Origin: Gemmatimonadota bacterium
GTDB lineage: Bacteria > Gemmatimonadota > Gemmatimonadetes > Longimicrobiales > Gaopeijiaceae
Length of the DNA: 40,005 nucleotides
Assembly (NCBI GenBank): GCA_009840215.1
Contig: VXOC01000075.1
Location: 1 to 40,005 of the forward strand
Direction: 5' to 3'
Of the stretch, positions 1-6,958 are shown piece by piece; the stretch's first letter is position 1; each line of letters opens with the position of its first letter. A program made the position numbers and the translations under genes. Under the pieces are notes generated by a model. It saw only the letters and a program-made list of their open reading frames with translations. It had not been told where the DNA came from and ran no database searches.

Positions 1-496
1 GCGCGCCGGCATCGGGATGCGGCCTGGCACCGCTCCGGAACGCCATCATTCCATAATCCGCGACCTGGCCCGCCGACATGTTCACCTGACGGTCGAAGGA
101 GCCATCGGGAGCGAATACGACGTAAGTGCCGTTTCCACGGTCCGCCACGGCCACCGTACCGTCCCTCCAGACGTATATGTCGTCGGGACCGCTGAACTCC
201 CCCGGGCCCTCACCCTTCCGTCCCAGGGTCCGGACGAGTCCGCCATCACGGTCCAGAACGGCCACGACCGGGACATCGGGGTTCAGCACGAACAGGTTGC
301 CGCCGCCGTCGAACCCCAGGCTCGGAGGTGTCCCGAACTGAGCCCAATCGGGCTGATCCACGTCACCCACCCTGAACACCTCGACGAACTCCGCAGCCAG
401 GGGACGATCGGTGTCCACGGCGTCATCCGGTACGTCGGAGCAGGCACCCGCCGCAATGGCCAGCGCGAGGGTCCGCAGGGCTGTTCGTCCGCTCAC
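1..496 (-). CDS. Six-bladed beta-propeller lipoprotein, 3' end outside window
   Basis: Reading the minus strand from a GTG at 496 gives 165 residues open to the window edge, so the C-terminus is missing. The start is supported by AAGGA about 10 nt upstream. The N-terminus has a short hydrophobic segment ending in AAGAC, with Cys19 as the probable lipidated residue. Residues 91-101 carry the LGRKGEGPGEF strand that marks the six-bladed propeller family also seen at 569, 25185 and (altered) 20930 and 28913. The family has no established enzymatic role; members are thought to be cell-surface binding or sensing proteins. The gene is divergent from the propeller at 569, with 72 bp between the starts. 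The family call is confident; the function is unknown. Confidence 0.8.
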   Translation of the reverse strand, partial: MSGRTALRTLALAIAAGACSDVPDDAVDTDRPLAAEFVEVFRVGDVDQPDWAQFGTPPSLGFDGGGNLFVLNPDVPVVAVLDRDGGLVRTLGRKGEGPGEFSGPDDIYVWRDGTVAVADRGNGTYVVFAPDGSFDRQVNMSAGQVADYGMMAFRSGARPHPDAGA

Positions 497-510
497 GGGG
501 CTATCCTTGT

Positions 511-532
511 CAGTGTGAGGGGTCTTACACTG
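511..532. promoter_or_regulatory. Inverted repeat in divergent promoter region
   Basis: CAGTGT (511-516) and ACACTG (527-532) form a perfect 6-bp inverted repeat with a 10-bp centre. It lies in the 72-bp gap between the divergent propeller genes starting at 496 and 569, a good place for an operator acting on both. A TACACT at 526-531 could be a -10 box for the plus-strand gene, although no good -35 is visible. A regulator is inferred, not identified. Confidence 0.4.
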
Positions 533-568
533 GGTTCGAAAACCCTGAACTGCAAGGAATAGGTACCG

Positions 569-1945
569 GTGAGAGCACCAAGGACACAAGTAGCGATCGT
601 ACTGGCCGGTACGGCTACGCTGTTGCGGTCACGAACCGCCGTGTCCGTTGTTCGAGAGCGACGTCCAGGATCCCCTCCGCTCCTGCCCCGACCGGCCGCG
701 TGCCTCGTCGTCGTGGCGTCGTTCCTCGCCCTGTCCGCGTGTGACCGGCATGGCGACGAGGCCGCTCAGGGAGAGGCCCCCCAGGAAACGGTGACCGTCC
801 GGGATTCGGCCAACATCCGGATCGTCGAGAATCATGCCCCCGCATGGGATCCCGCCCGCTTCTGGACGGTGGACCCCGAGCCGGAGATCGTCATCGGCGG
901 GACTCGCGCGTCCCAGGCGGCCGACGATCCCGCTCATCTGCTGTGGCGGCTAAAGGGGGCCGCGCTTCTTTCGGACGGGCGGGTGGCCGTGCTCTCCGGT
1001 GGTGAGCCATGGGTGCTGGTCTTCGACACCACGGGCGCCCTTGCCGCTGCATTCGGGCGCAAGGGGCAAGGCCCCGGCGAATTCAACTATCCCATTCACC
1101 TTCAGGTTCTTCCTGGGGACACCATCGTGGTCTGGGACCGAATGTGGGGTGGGATCGGCCATTTCGATCCATCAGGAACGCTCCTGAGGCATCGTACCCT
1201 CGACCTGAGTGCGCTGTTCGCCGCGGCGCAAACGCCGGAGCAACGCCTGGGTGAGTCGATGGCCCTGCCCCTTCCGGACGGAACGTTCCTGGTTGACGTC
1301 AAGCCCGGGGATTGGATTCCCGTCATCGACACGCGCATCAGGATTCCCACTGGCTTCCTGAGGGTCGACTCGGCCTACGCCACGCACTCCTTCGGGTGGT
1401 GGGACGGCCAGGAAGTACTCCATACTCTGACACCTGTCCCCTTGCTCTTCCGGGCCGAAGCGGTGTTGGCTTCGGGGGGAAGTCCCCTTTCGGTGTACAT
1501 CAGCAGCGGAGACCGATATGAAGTTCACCAGTTCTCCCCGACGGGTGTCCTTCGCCGAATCATCAGGCGCACGGCGGTGGAGCCGATCCCCATCCTCGCC
1601 TCGGAAGTGGAGGCCTGGAAGGCGCGGCTGTCCGAGGAGGGACCATTGGATTGGGACGCGTGGGATCGGGCCGTGGCGCGCAATCCGCCGAGACCGTACC
1701 GCGCGAGGGTCGCGGGGCTGATGACCGAAATCGACGGGAACTTGTGGGTGGCGAACCGGCTGGACGAGCGGTCGAGCGAGTGGAGCGTCTTCGACCCGGA
1801 GGGCCGTTGGCTGGGGACGATGTCGCTGCCGTTCGGCCGAGTCACCTGGATCACGAGGGATCGCATCGTCGGGGTGCTGACCGACCCCGACACCGGCGTG
1901 GAGTCGGTGGCGGTCCACCGGCTGAACCGCACCGCGCCGCGCTGA
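569..1945 (+). CDS. Six-bladed beta-propeller lipoprotein
   Basis: 458 residues from GTG 569, with AAGGA 11 nt upstream. The N-region before the hydrophobic stretch is unusually long and arginine-rich; a later in-frame GTG at 641 would shorten it, so the start is not certain. The lipobox LSAC gives Cys58. Residues 79-87 (DSANIRIVE) match the DSxGxxxV motif that opens the mature part of this family, and residues 162-172 give FGRKGQGPGEF. Repeating strand patterns (DGR.., FD..G.L, W....) continue to the C-terminus, as expected of a full propeller. It is probably anchored to the outer membrane or periplasmic face. No catalytic motif is visible. It is divergent from the related gene ending at the left edge. 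Confidence 0.8.
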   Translation: MRAPRTQVAIVLAGTATLLRSRTAVSVVRERRPGSPPLLPRPAACLVVVASFLALSACDRHGDEAAQGEAPQETVTVRDSANIRIVENHAPAWDPARFWTVDPEPEIVIGGTRASQAADDPAHLLWRLKGAALLSDGRVAVLSGGEPWVLVFDTTGALAAAFGRKGQGPGEFNYPIHLQVLPGDTIVVWDRMWGGIGHFDPSGTLLRHRTLDLSALFAAAQTPEQRLGESMALPLPDGTFLVDVKPGDWIPVIDTRIRIPTGFLRVDSAYATHSFGWWDGQEVLHTLTPVPLLFRAEAVLASGGSPLSVYISSGDRYEVHQFSPTGVLRRIIRRTAVEPIPILASEVEAWKARLSEEGPLDWDAWDRAVARNPPRPYRARVAGLMTEIDGNLWVANRLDERSSEWSVFDPEGRWLGTMSLPFGRVTWITRDRIVGVLTDPDTGVESVAVHRLNRTAPR

Positions 1946-2172
1946 GCCGGGCGCCTGCCTTGCCCACCCCAAAGCTCAGCTAACGCTAGACAGACAGGTC
2001 CTGCCAAACCCCGGTCGCCGCCTGCCCTGGTGATCCTGAAAGCCGAGCTGACAATGCGCAGGTGAAGGCCCCACACCGACAGGCTCAGTCTTTTCCAGCC
2101 CGCTCACTCGCATCCGGCCGAGCACAGAGGTCCGTTTGGCCCGCATCAGGTGGGCCTTGGGTGGTCCGGTGC

Positions 2173-2246
2173 GCGCAACAAAAAACGGTGCGCGTACCTC
2201 CAGAACTGCCCTTAAATGGTACGCTACGCACCAAAATATGGTGCGC
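2173..2246. repeat. Orphan copy of paired RES/Xre-type operator dyads
   Basis: Two 21-bp imperfect dyads at 2173-2193 (GCGCAAC, 7-nt A-rich centre, GGTGCGC) and 2226-2246 (ACGCACC, AAAATAT, GGTGCGC) are in inverted orientation with centres 53 bp apart. The arrangement and centre sequences match 6873-6945 next to the antitoxin gene, but most half-sites are GGTGC/GCACC instead of GTTGC/GCAAC. Changes on both sides of a dyad argue that the symmetry matters. No toxin or antitoxin gene is adjacent. It could be the relic of a second toxin-antitoxin locus, a remote site for the same regulator, or a small dispersed repeat. Confidence 0.65.
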
Positions 2247-2546
2247 ACTAGCCGACACCGTCGATTTCCTCCCCGCTTCTTGACTGCGGCGGTGATTCGG
2301 CCACGGGTACCCAGGAACAGCGCGTCCCACCGGCATTGCTCCCGCCACGCCCCATCCCTATCCTCCCCCCTGCTTCGCGGTCGTCACACATCACTCGGGC
2401 GAAGAGGAGCGAAGGATGCAGCGGCCCCACCACCATCCACTCAACGCAGGTCCATCGGCCCGTGGGGAGGATCCCCGCGGCACTCGAACGGCGTTCTGTT
2501 CACGCCGGCCATTTCGCGTCACCGCTTCGCGATGTAAAGACAACAT

Positions 2547-2555
2547 TACTTTTTG
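2547..2555 (+). promoter_or_regulatory. TACWWTWTG promoter-like box (copy 1)
   Basis: TACTTTTTG lies in an AT-rich patch that contrasts sharply with its surroundings. Similar boxes occur before the M20 gene (31851-31859, minus) and the thioredoxin gene (37644-37652). Here and at 37644 the box ends about 25 nt before the likely start codon. It overlaps a partial dyad, TGTAAA-N6-TATACA (2555-2572). It is either a -10-type element or an operator; the resemblance to the TAnnTTTG box of Bacteroidetes promoters is loose. Confidence 0.35.
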
Positions 2556-2580
2556 TAAATCAAAGTATACATTCGGCTTT

Positions 2581-5500
2581 TTGTACATCCTCATCCCCGG
2601 CCTCCTCGCGTGCAGCCTCATCATCGCCCCACCCGCCTCGGCCCAGGAAACCGAACCGGACACCGCAGCCACACCCCCCGACACCACCGAAGCCCTCCCC
2701 CTCCAGACCACCCGAACCATCGCCTTCACGACCGACGAGGGCACCTGGATCGATCTGGACCTCAGCCCGGACGGACGCACGATAATCTTCGAACTGCTGG
2801 GCGATCTCTACACCATCCCGATCTCCGGCGGCGAAGCCACGCGCATCACGAGCGGGCTCGCCTACGACGCGCAGCCGCGCTTTTCCCCCAGCGGCGACCG
2901 GATCGTCTTCGTCAGCGACCGCAACGGCGGCGAGAACGTCTGGCTCGCCAAAGCCGACGGCACCGAGCCCGAGATGCTCACCAGCGGGATGACGAACCGC
3001 TTCCAGTCACCGGAGTGGACACCCGACGGGCACATCGTCGTGTCGAAGGGGACGGGGGCCTTGAGAGGCGGCGGCTTTCCTTCGCGGCAGTACGACCAGC
3101 GCGCCTACGACATCATGCTCTATGACCTGCGTGGCGGAAGGGGGATCAGGCTGGACCTCGGGGAAACGACGAGTCTCCTGGGAGCGGCCTTCGGCTCCGA
3201 TCCGCGCTACCTCTACGTAAGCTCAGCCGGACAGCCCCGGCCCGGCGGATGGCGGATCCTCGTTCTGGACCGGGAGACCGGGGAGACCACGTCCGTCGCG
3301 GGCAATGCGGGCGGTGCGCTGCGCCCCGTGGTCAGTCCGGACGGCCGGTGGCTCGTCTACGGCGCGCGCTACGATCATGGACAGGGGCTCCGCCTCCGCG
3401 ACTTGGAGACCGGGGAGGAGCGCTGGCTGCACACCGACGTGCAGCGCGATGAGCAGGAGGGGATCTTCTCCCGCGACCTCATGCCCGCCTCGGCCTTCAC
3501 TCCGGACGGCGACGCGCTGATCCTCTACGCGAGGGGAAGGATCCGGCGGCTGGCGGTCCCCTCGGGCGAGATGACCGAAATCCCCTTCACCGCGGACGTC
3601 GAGCTGCCTGCCGGCCCCCTGGTCCGCTTCGACTACCGGATCGAGGACGACACCGTCGAGATCCAGCAGATCCGCGGCGCCCGCCCCTCTCCCGACGGAA
3701 GCAGGCTCGTCTTCACCGCGCTGAACAAGCTCTGGTTGATGGACCTGCCGGCGGGCGTCCCCCACCGCCTCACCGATGCCGTCGGAGTGGTCGAGCACGA
3801 CCCGGTCTGGTCGCCGGACGGCCGTCACATCGCCTACGTGACCTGGAGGGGCGGGACGAATCCGGAGGGGACGATCCAGCGTGTCACCCTGCCGGCGGGG
3901 ACGGGGCCGGCCTCGCCCCAACAGCTCACCACACAGCCCGGCTTCTACGAAAAAGCGGTCTATTCCGCGGACGGCAGCCGCATCGTGGCCCAGCGGCATT
4001 CGCTCTACGACCGGGCGGAGGGGAGGTTCGGCGGGGATGTGGAACTCGTGTGGATCCCCGCCGCGGGCGGTTCCGCGACTGTGATCACCAGGGGTCGCGG
4101 CACCCCGCAGTTCACCGACGACACGTCGAGGGTCTGGGTCAACGTCGGCGAGGCGCTCGAGTCGATGGACTGGAACGGGTATGACCGGCGCACCGAACTG
4201 ACCGTCTCCGGAGTCCGCCAACTCCTCATCTCGCCCGATCGGAAGTACGCCTACGCGCTGGGCGGCGGCGGTCCGCAGGCCTATCTCGTCACCCTTCCCG
4301 GGGTCAGCGGGATCAGCGTCTCGGTGGCCAATCCCGCCGGATCCGCCGTCCTGGTCAAGAAGCTCACGACGATCGGGGCCATGTTCCCCGCATGGTCGCA
4401 CGACTCCGGGAGCCTGCACTACTCGCTGGGACGGTCCTTCTTCACCCACGACGTAGCGGCGGAGGATTCGGCTGCCACCGCGCGAACCGACATCGTCCTC
4501 CGCGTCCCGGCCGACAAGCCCCGCGGGACCATCGTCCTGCGCGGAGCCCGCATCCTCACGATGAACGGCCGCGAGGTCATCGAGCGGGGCGACATCGTGG
4601 TGACCGACAACCGGATCGTCGCCGTGGGAACGAGCGGCAGCGTGGACATCCCCCCAGGAGCCCGCACCATCGACGTATCCGGGAAGACGATCCTCCCGGG
4701 TTACGTCGACAGCCACGGACACGTCGGCGGCTTCGGCCGGGGCGAGGTCATGCGTGACCGGGACTGGAGCTTCATGATCAATCTCGCCTACGGGGTCACG
4801 ACCATTCGGGATCCCTCGACGGGCACGGACGTCTTCGGCTACTCCGACCTCCTGAGGGCCGGAGAGATGATCGGTTCGCGGCTGTACGCCACCGGTCCCG
4901 TGCTGAGCGGCGGCAACAACATCACCAGCCTCGACGCCGCGCGAGACGTGATCACCCGCTACGCCGACTTCTACAACACCCGCTACATCAAGCAGTACGG
5001 CGCCGGCGAACGGCGCGTGCTCCAGTGGCTCCTGCTGGCGGCGGCGGAGAAGGAGGTGACCGCCGTCACCGAGCCCTACTACGATGTCAAGAAGGATGTG
5101 AACGATGCGCTCGACGGGTACCCCGAAATGGGGCACGGCTGGCCCATCTACCCCGTCTACCGGGACCTGACCCAGCTCCTGGTGCAGACCGGCCAGGTGC
5201 ACACGGCCACCCTCACCACCACCTTCGGCGGACCCAAGGGACGTACGTACTTCTTCACCCGCAAGGACTTCCACGACGACTCCAAGCTCCGCCGCTTCAT
5301 GCCGCACGCCGATGTCGACCGCGCGGCGCTCCGCCAATCGAACTGGTACGCCGACGGGCAGTACATCTTCGTCCAGCACGCGGAGGGGATCCGCGACATG
5401 ATCGAGGCCGGGGTGAAGGTCGCCATGGGCGGCCACGGGGACTTCGACGGGCCCGGATTCCACTGGGAGCTGGAGATGCACGCGATGGGGGGCGTCCCCG

Positions 5501-5757
5501 AGTGGGAGATCCTGAGAGCCGCGACGATTAACGGGGCCGAGGCGATCGGGTTCGCCCGCGACATCGGATCGATCGAGGTGGGGAAGCTGGCGGACCTTCA
5601 GGTGCTCGACCGGAATCCGCTCGACGACATCCTCAACACGCTCGCCATCCGCTACGTGATGAAGAACGGGCGGCTCTACGAGGGCGATTCGCTGAGGGAG
5701 GTATGGCCGAGGGAGAGGGACGCGCCGGGGCTTTGGTGGTGGCGTCCCGATCGATGA
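2581..5757 (+). CDS. TolB-like propeller/amidohydrolase fusion, exported
   Basis: The N-terminal half (about residues 30-640) holds repeated SPDGxxIxF/SPSGDRIVF strands of a TolB/PD40-type propeller. The C-terminal half begins with VLRGARILTMNGREV and GKTILPGYVDSHGHVGGFG, giving the HxH metal motif of the amidohydrolase superfamily, and ends with the usual NGAEAIGFARDIGSIEVGKL region. The frame is open back to an ATG at 2416, but the signal peptide (ILIPGLLACSLIIAPPASAQ) follows a TTG at 2581, and the AT-rich promoter-like patch lies just before that codon. I therefore prefer 2581 (1058 residues) over 2416 (1113), with low certainty because no ribosome-binding site precedes the TTG. Related fusions are annotated as imidazolonepropionase-like or prolidase-like hydrolases; the substrate is unknown. 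Probably periplasmic. Confidence 0.85.
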   Translation: MYILIPGLLACSLIIAPPASAQETEPDTAATPPDTTEALPLQTTRTIAFTTDEGTWIDLDLSPDGRTIIFELLGDLYTIPISGGEATRITSGLAYDAQPRFSPSGDRIVFVSDRNGGENVWLAKADGTEPEMLTSGMTNRFQSPEWTPDGHIVVSKGTGALRGGGFPSRQYDQRAYDIMLYDLRGGRGIRLDLGETTSLLGAAFGSDPRYLYVSSAGQPRPGGWRILVLDRETGETTSVAGNAGGALRPVVSPDGRWLVYGARYDHGQGLRLRDLETGEERWLHTDVQRDEQEGIFSRDLMPASAFTPDGDALILYARGRIRRLAVPSGEMTEIPFTADVELPAGPLVRFDYRIEDDTVEIQQIRGARPSPDGSRLVFTALNKLWLMDLPAGVPHRLTDAVGVVEHDPVWSPDGRHIAYVTWRGGTNPEGTIQRVTLPAGTGPASPQQLTTQPGFYEKAVYSADGSRIVAQRHSLYDRAEGRFGGDVELVWIPAAGGSATVITRGRGTPQFTDDTSRVWVNVGEALESMDWNGYDRRTELTVSGVRQLLISPDRKYAYALGGGGPQAYLVTLPGVSGISVSVANPAGSAVLVKKLTTIGAMFPAWSHDSGSLHYSLGRSFFTHDVAAEDSAATARTDIVLRVPADKPRGTIVLRGARILTMNGREVIERGDIVVTDNRIVAVGTSGSVDIPPGARTIDVSGKTILPGYVDSHGHVGGFGRGEVMRDRDWSFMINLAYGVTTIRDPSTGTDVFGYSDLLRAGEMIGSRLYATGPVLSGGNNITSLDAARDVITRYADFYNTRYIKQYGAGERRVLQWLLLAAAEKEVTAVTEPYYDVKKDVNDALDGYPEMGHGWPIYPVYRDLTQLLVQTGQVHTATLTTTFGGPKGRTYFFTRKDFHDDSKLRRFMPHADVDRAALRQSNWYADGQYIFVQHAEGIRDMIEAGVKVAMGGHGDFDGPGFHWELEMHAMGGVPEWEILRAATINGAEAIGFARDIGSIEVGKLADLQVLDRNPLDDILNTLAIRYVMKNGRLYEGDSLREVWPRERDAPGLWWWRPDR

Positions 5758-5889
5758 GTCACCGGATCAACGACGGGGGCGGAGAATGACAAGTGAAGAG
5801 ATGTGGGAGGATCTGGGGTTCGACTGCTGGCCGCACCCGTCTCCAGGTTCCCTCGGGTGGATAGGCCTCAGGCCGGGGCCAGCACCGTC

Positions 5890-6453
5890 TCAGATCGCCA
5901 GCGGCATTCCCAGCGCCGCCGCCGCCTCACGCAACGCCGGGGTCTCCGCCGACAGCACCTCCGGCCTCCCGAACCGCACGCTCCGCTCCACGCGAGCCGT
6001 GAACAGAACGACACCGTGCCAGTCCCCCCTGAAACCCGACCACCATCGCACCCCGACGTGCCCCCGGTCCCACACCGACGCCGCAATCCGCCGGGTCGGC
6101 CGCCGATCGCGGGACGCCAGCTGGTCCGCGCTCACACCCAGCCGGCCGAGCGTGCCCGGATCACACAGATCCGCCAGGTCCGATGCTTTCTCGGGGGCCA
6201 CCTCCACGCCGACCAGCGCCAGAGGCCTTCCCGCCCGCAACAGGTGCGGCGGCCGCAAAGGCCGGTTGCGCCACGGCTGAATCGCCTCGGCGATCGCGTG
6301 TTCCGGTGACTCGGCCACGTAGAGCACAGGCGAACAGGCCGCGGGCAGATCGAAGCGGCCGCGGCCGGTCGTTGGGGGGATGTGGGACGGCGAGAACAGC
6401 CGTCCCTCGCCGACGTCCGGATCCCACGGGATGACGCGCCAGAAGCGGGCCAA
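5890..6453 (-). CDS. RES-domain toxin
   Basis: 187 residues from TTG 6453 (MARFWRVIPWDP). The RES-family signature residues are present: Arg in the early GRGRFDLP segment, Tyr and Glu in VLYVAESPEHAIAEAI, and Ser in VRWWSGFRGDW. Characterised RES toxins degrade or ADP-ribosylate NAD-linked targets; whether this one does so is inference from family. It lies 15 nt downstream of the Xre-type antitoxin on the same strand, the standard gene order. The start codon is the weakest part of the call, since no clear ribosome-binding site precedes it. It converges with the amidohydrolase gene ending at 5757. Confidence 0.82.
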   Translation of the reverse strand: MARFWRVIPWDPDVGEGRLFSPSHIPPTTGRGRFDLPAACSPVLYVAESPEHAIAEAIQPWRNRPLRPPHLLRAGRPLALVGVEVAPEKASDLADLCDPGTLGRLGVSADQLASRDRRPTRRIAASVWDRGHVGVRWWSGFRGDWHGVVLFTARVERSVRFGRPEVLSAETPALREAAAALGMPLAI

Positions 6454-6468
6454 GGTCAGCGCGGCCGC

Positions 6469-6843
6469 TCAGGCGAACACACCGGTCTTCATCGCTTCCA
6501 CCGCCCCGATCACCTGGGCCAGCCGGCTCTGTTGAATGAAATAGGACGGCGTGGCGCCATCGAGGTGCGCATTCGCCCCGGTCAGCCACTCCTCGACGAT
6601 GTCGGCGTCCAGCCAGCGAAGCAGCATCTCGACGACCAGCGCGAGCCCGGCAAGGCGGTCTGCGTTCTCGCGGTCGGGACGCTGGCCCTGCCGCCAGCGG
6701 GACACTTGCGAGGAAGACACGCCCAGGACGGCCGCGATCCCCCGGTCTGAGCGCACCCCGGCACGGATCATCTTCAGATGACTCAAGGCCCTGGCGGTGC
6801 GTCGATCGGGGGTCTGTTTGCTGGTCGCGGCGGGCTCGCTCAT
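6469..6843 (-). CDS. Xre/MbcA/ParS-type antitoxin
   Basis: 124 residues. Residues about 20-60 form a helix-turn-helix (GIAAVLGVSSSQVSRWRQGQRP), and the C-terminal half (VEMLLRWLDADIVEEWLTGANAHLDGATPSYFI) fits the toxin-binding part of MbcA/ParS/Xre antitoxins paired with RES toxins. The ATG at 6843 has no ribosome-binding site. A possible promoter, TTGCGC and TACATT with a 17-bp spacer, would place the transcript start only a few bases upstream, so translation may be leaderless. Dyad 6873-6893 covers that -35, which suggests autorepression of the operon by the antitoxin or the antitoxin-toxin complex. Confidence 0.82.
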   Translation of the reverse strand: MSEPAATSKQTPDRRTARALSHLKMIRAGVRSDRGIAAVLGVSSSQVSRWRQGQRPDRENADRLAGLALVVEMLLRWLDADIVEEWLTGANAHLDGATPSYFIQQSRLAQVIGAVEAMKTGVFA

Positions 6844-6872
6844 GAGAAGAATGTAGCGGTGGCTTGCTGGCT

Positions 6873-6945
6873 GCGCAACAAAAAACGTTGCGTGATTGCC
6901 CCAATCTCCTTTCTACAGCCCTCTACGCATCAAAATATGTTGCGC
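6873..6945. promoter_or_regulatory. Paired operator dyads of the RES/Xre operon
   Basis: Dyad 1 (6873-6893) has arms GCGCAAC and GTTGCGT around AAAAAAC. Dyad 2 (6925-6945) has arms ACGCATC and GTTGCGC around AAAATAT and lies in the opposite orientation. Their centres are 52 bp apart, about five helical turns, so two dimers could sit on one face of the DNA. Dyad 1 overlaps the presumed -35 of the antitoxin promoter. A close copy of the whole arrangement is at 2173-2246. Confidence 0.65.
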
Positions 6946-6958
6946 GCCCGCCTTCCCC

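Larger units (their letters stand above)
1946..2580. other. 635-bp intergenic region with orphan operator pair and AT-rich promoter
   Basis: I find no convincing gene here; the open frames on both strands have low-complexity, Arg/Pro/Ser-rich translations typical of shadows in GC-rich DNA. Two things stand out: the paired dyads at 2173-2246, which copy the operator of the RES/Xre locus, and an AT-rich patch at 2541-2575 ahead of the amidohydrolase gene. Confidence 0.6.

Noticed and set aside
2136-2537. 133-codon plus-strand frame in the large intergenic gap
   Set aside because: It has no ribosome-binding site, an Arg/Ser/Pro-rich translation, and overlaps the operator-like dyads.
3223-5481. 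752-codon open frame on the minus strand
   Set aside because: It is antisense to the amidohydrolase fusion and is biased to Gly, Val, Arg and Asp without motifs.
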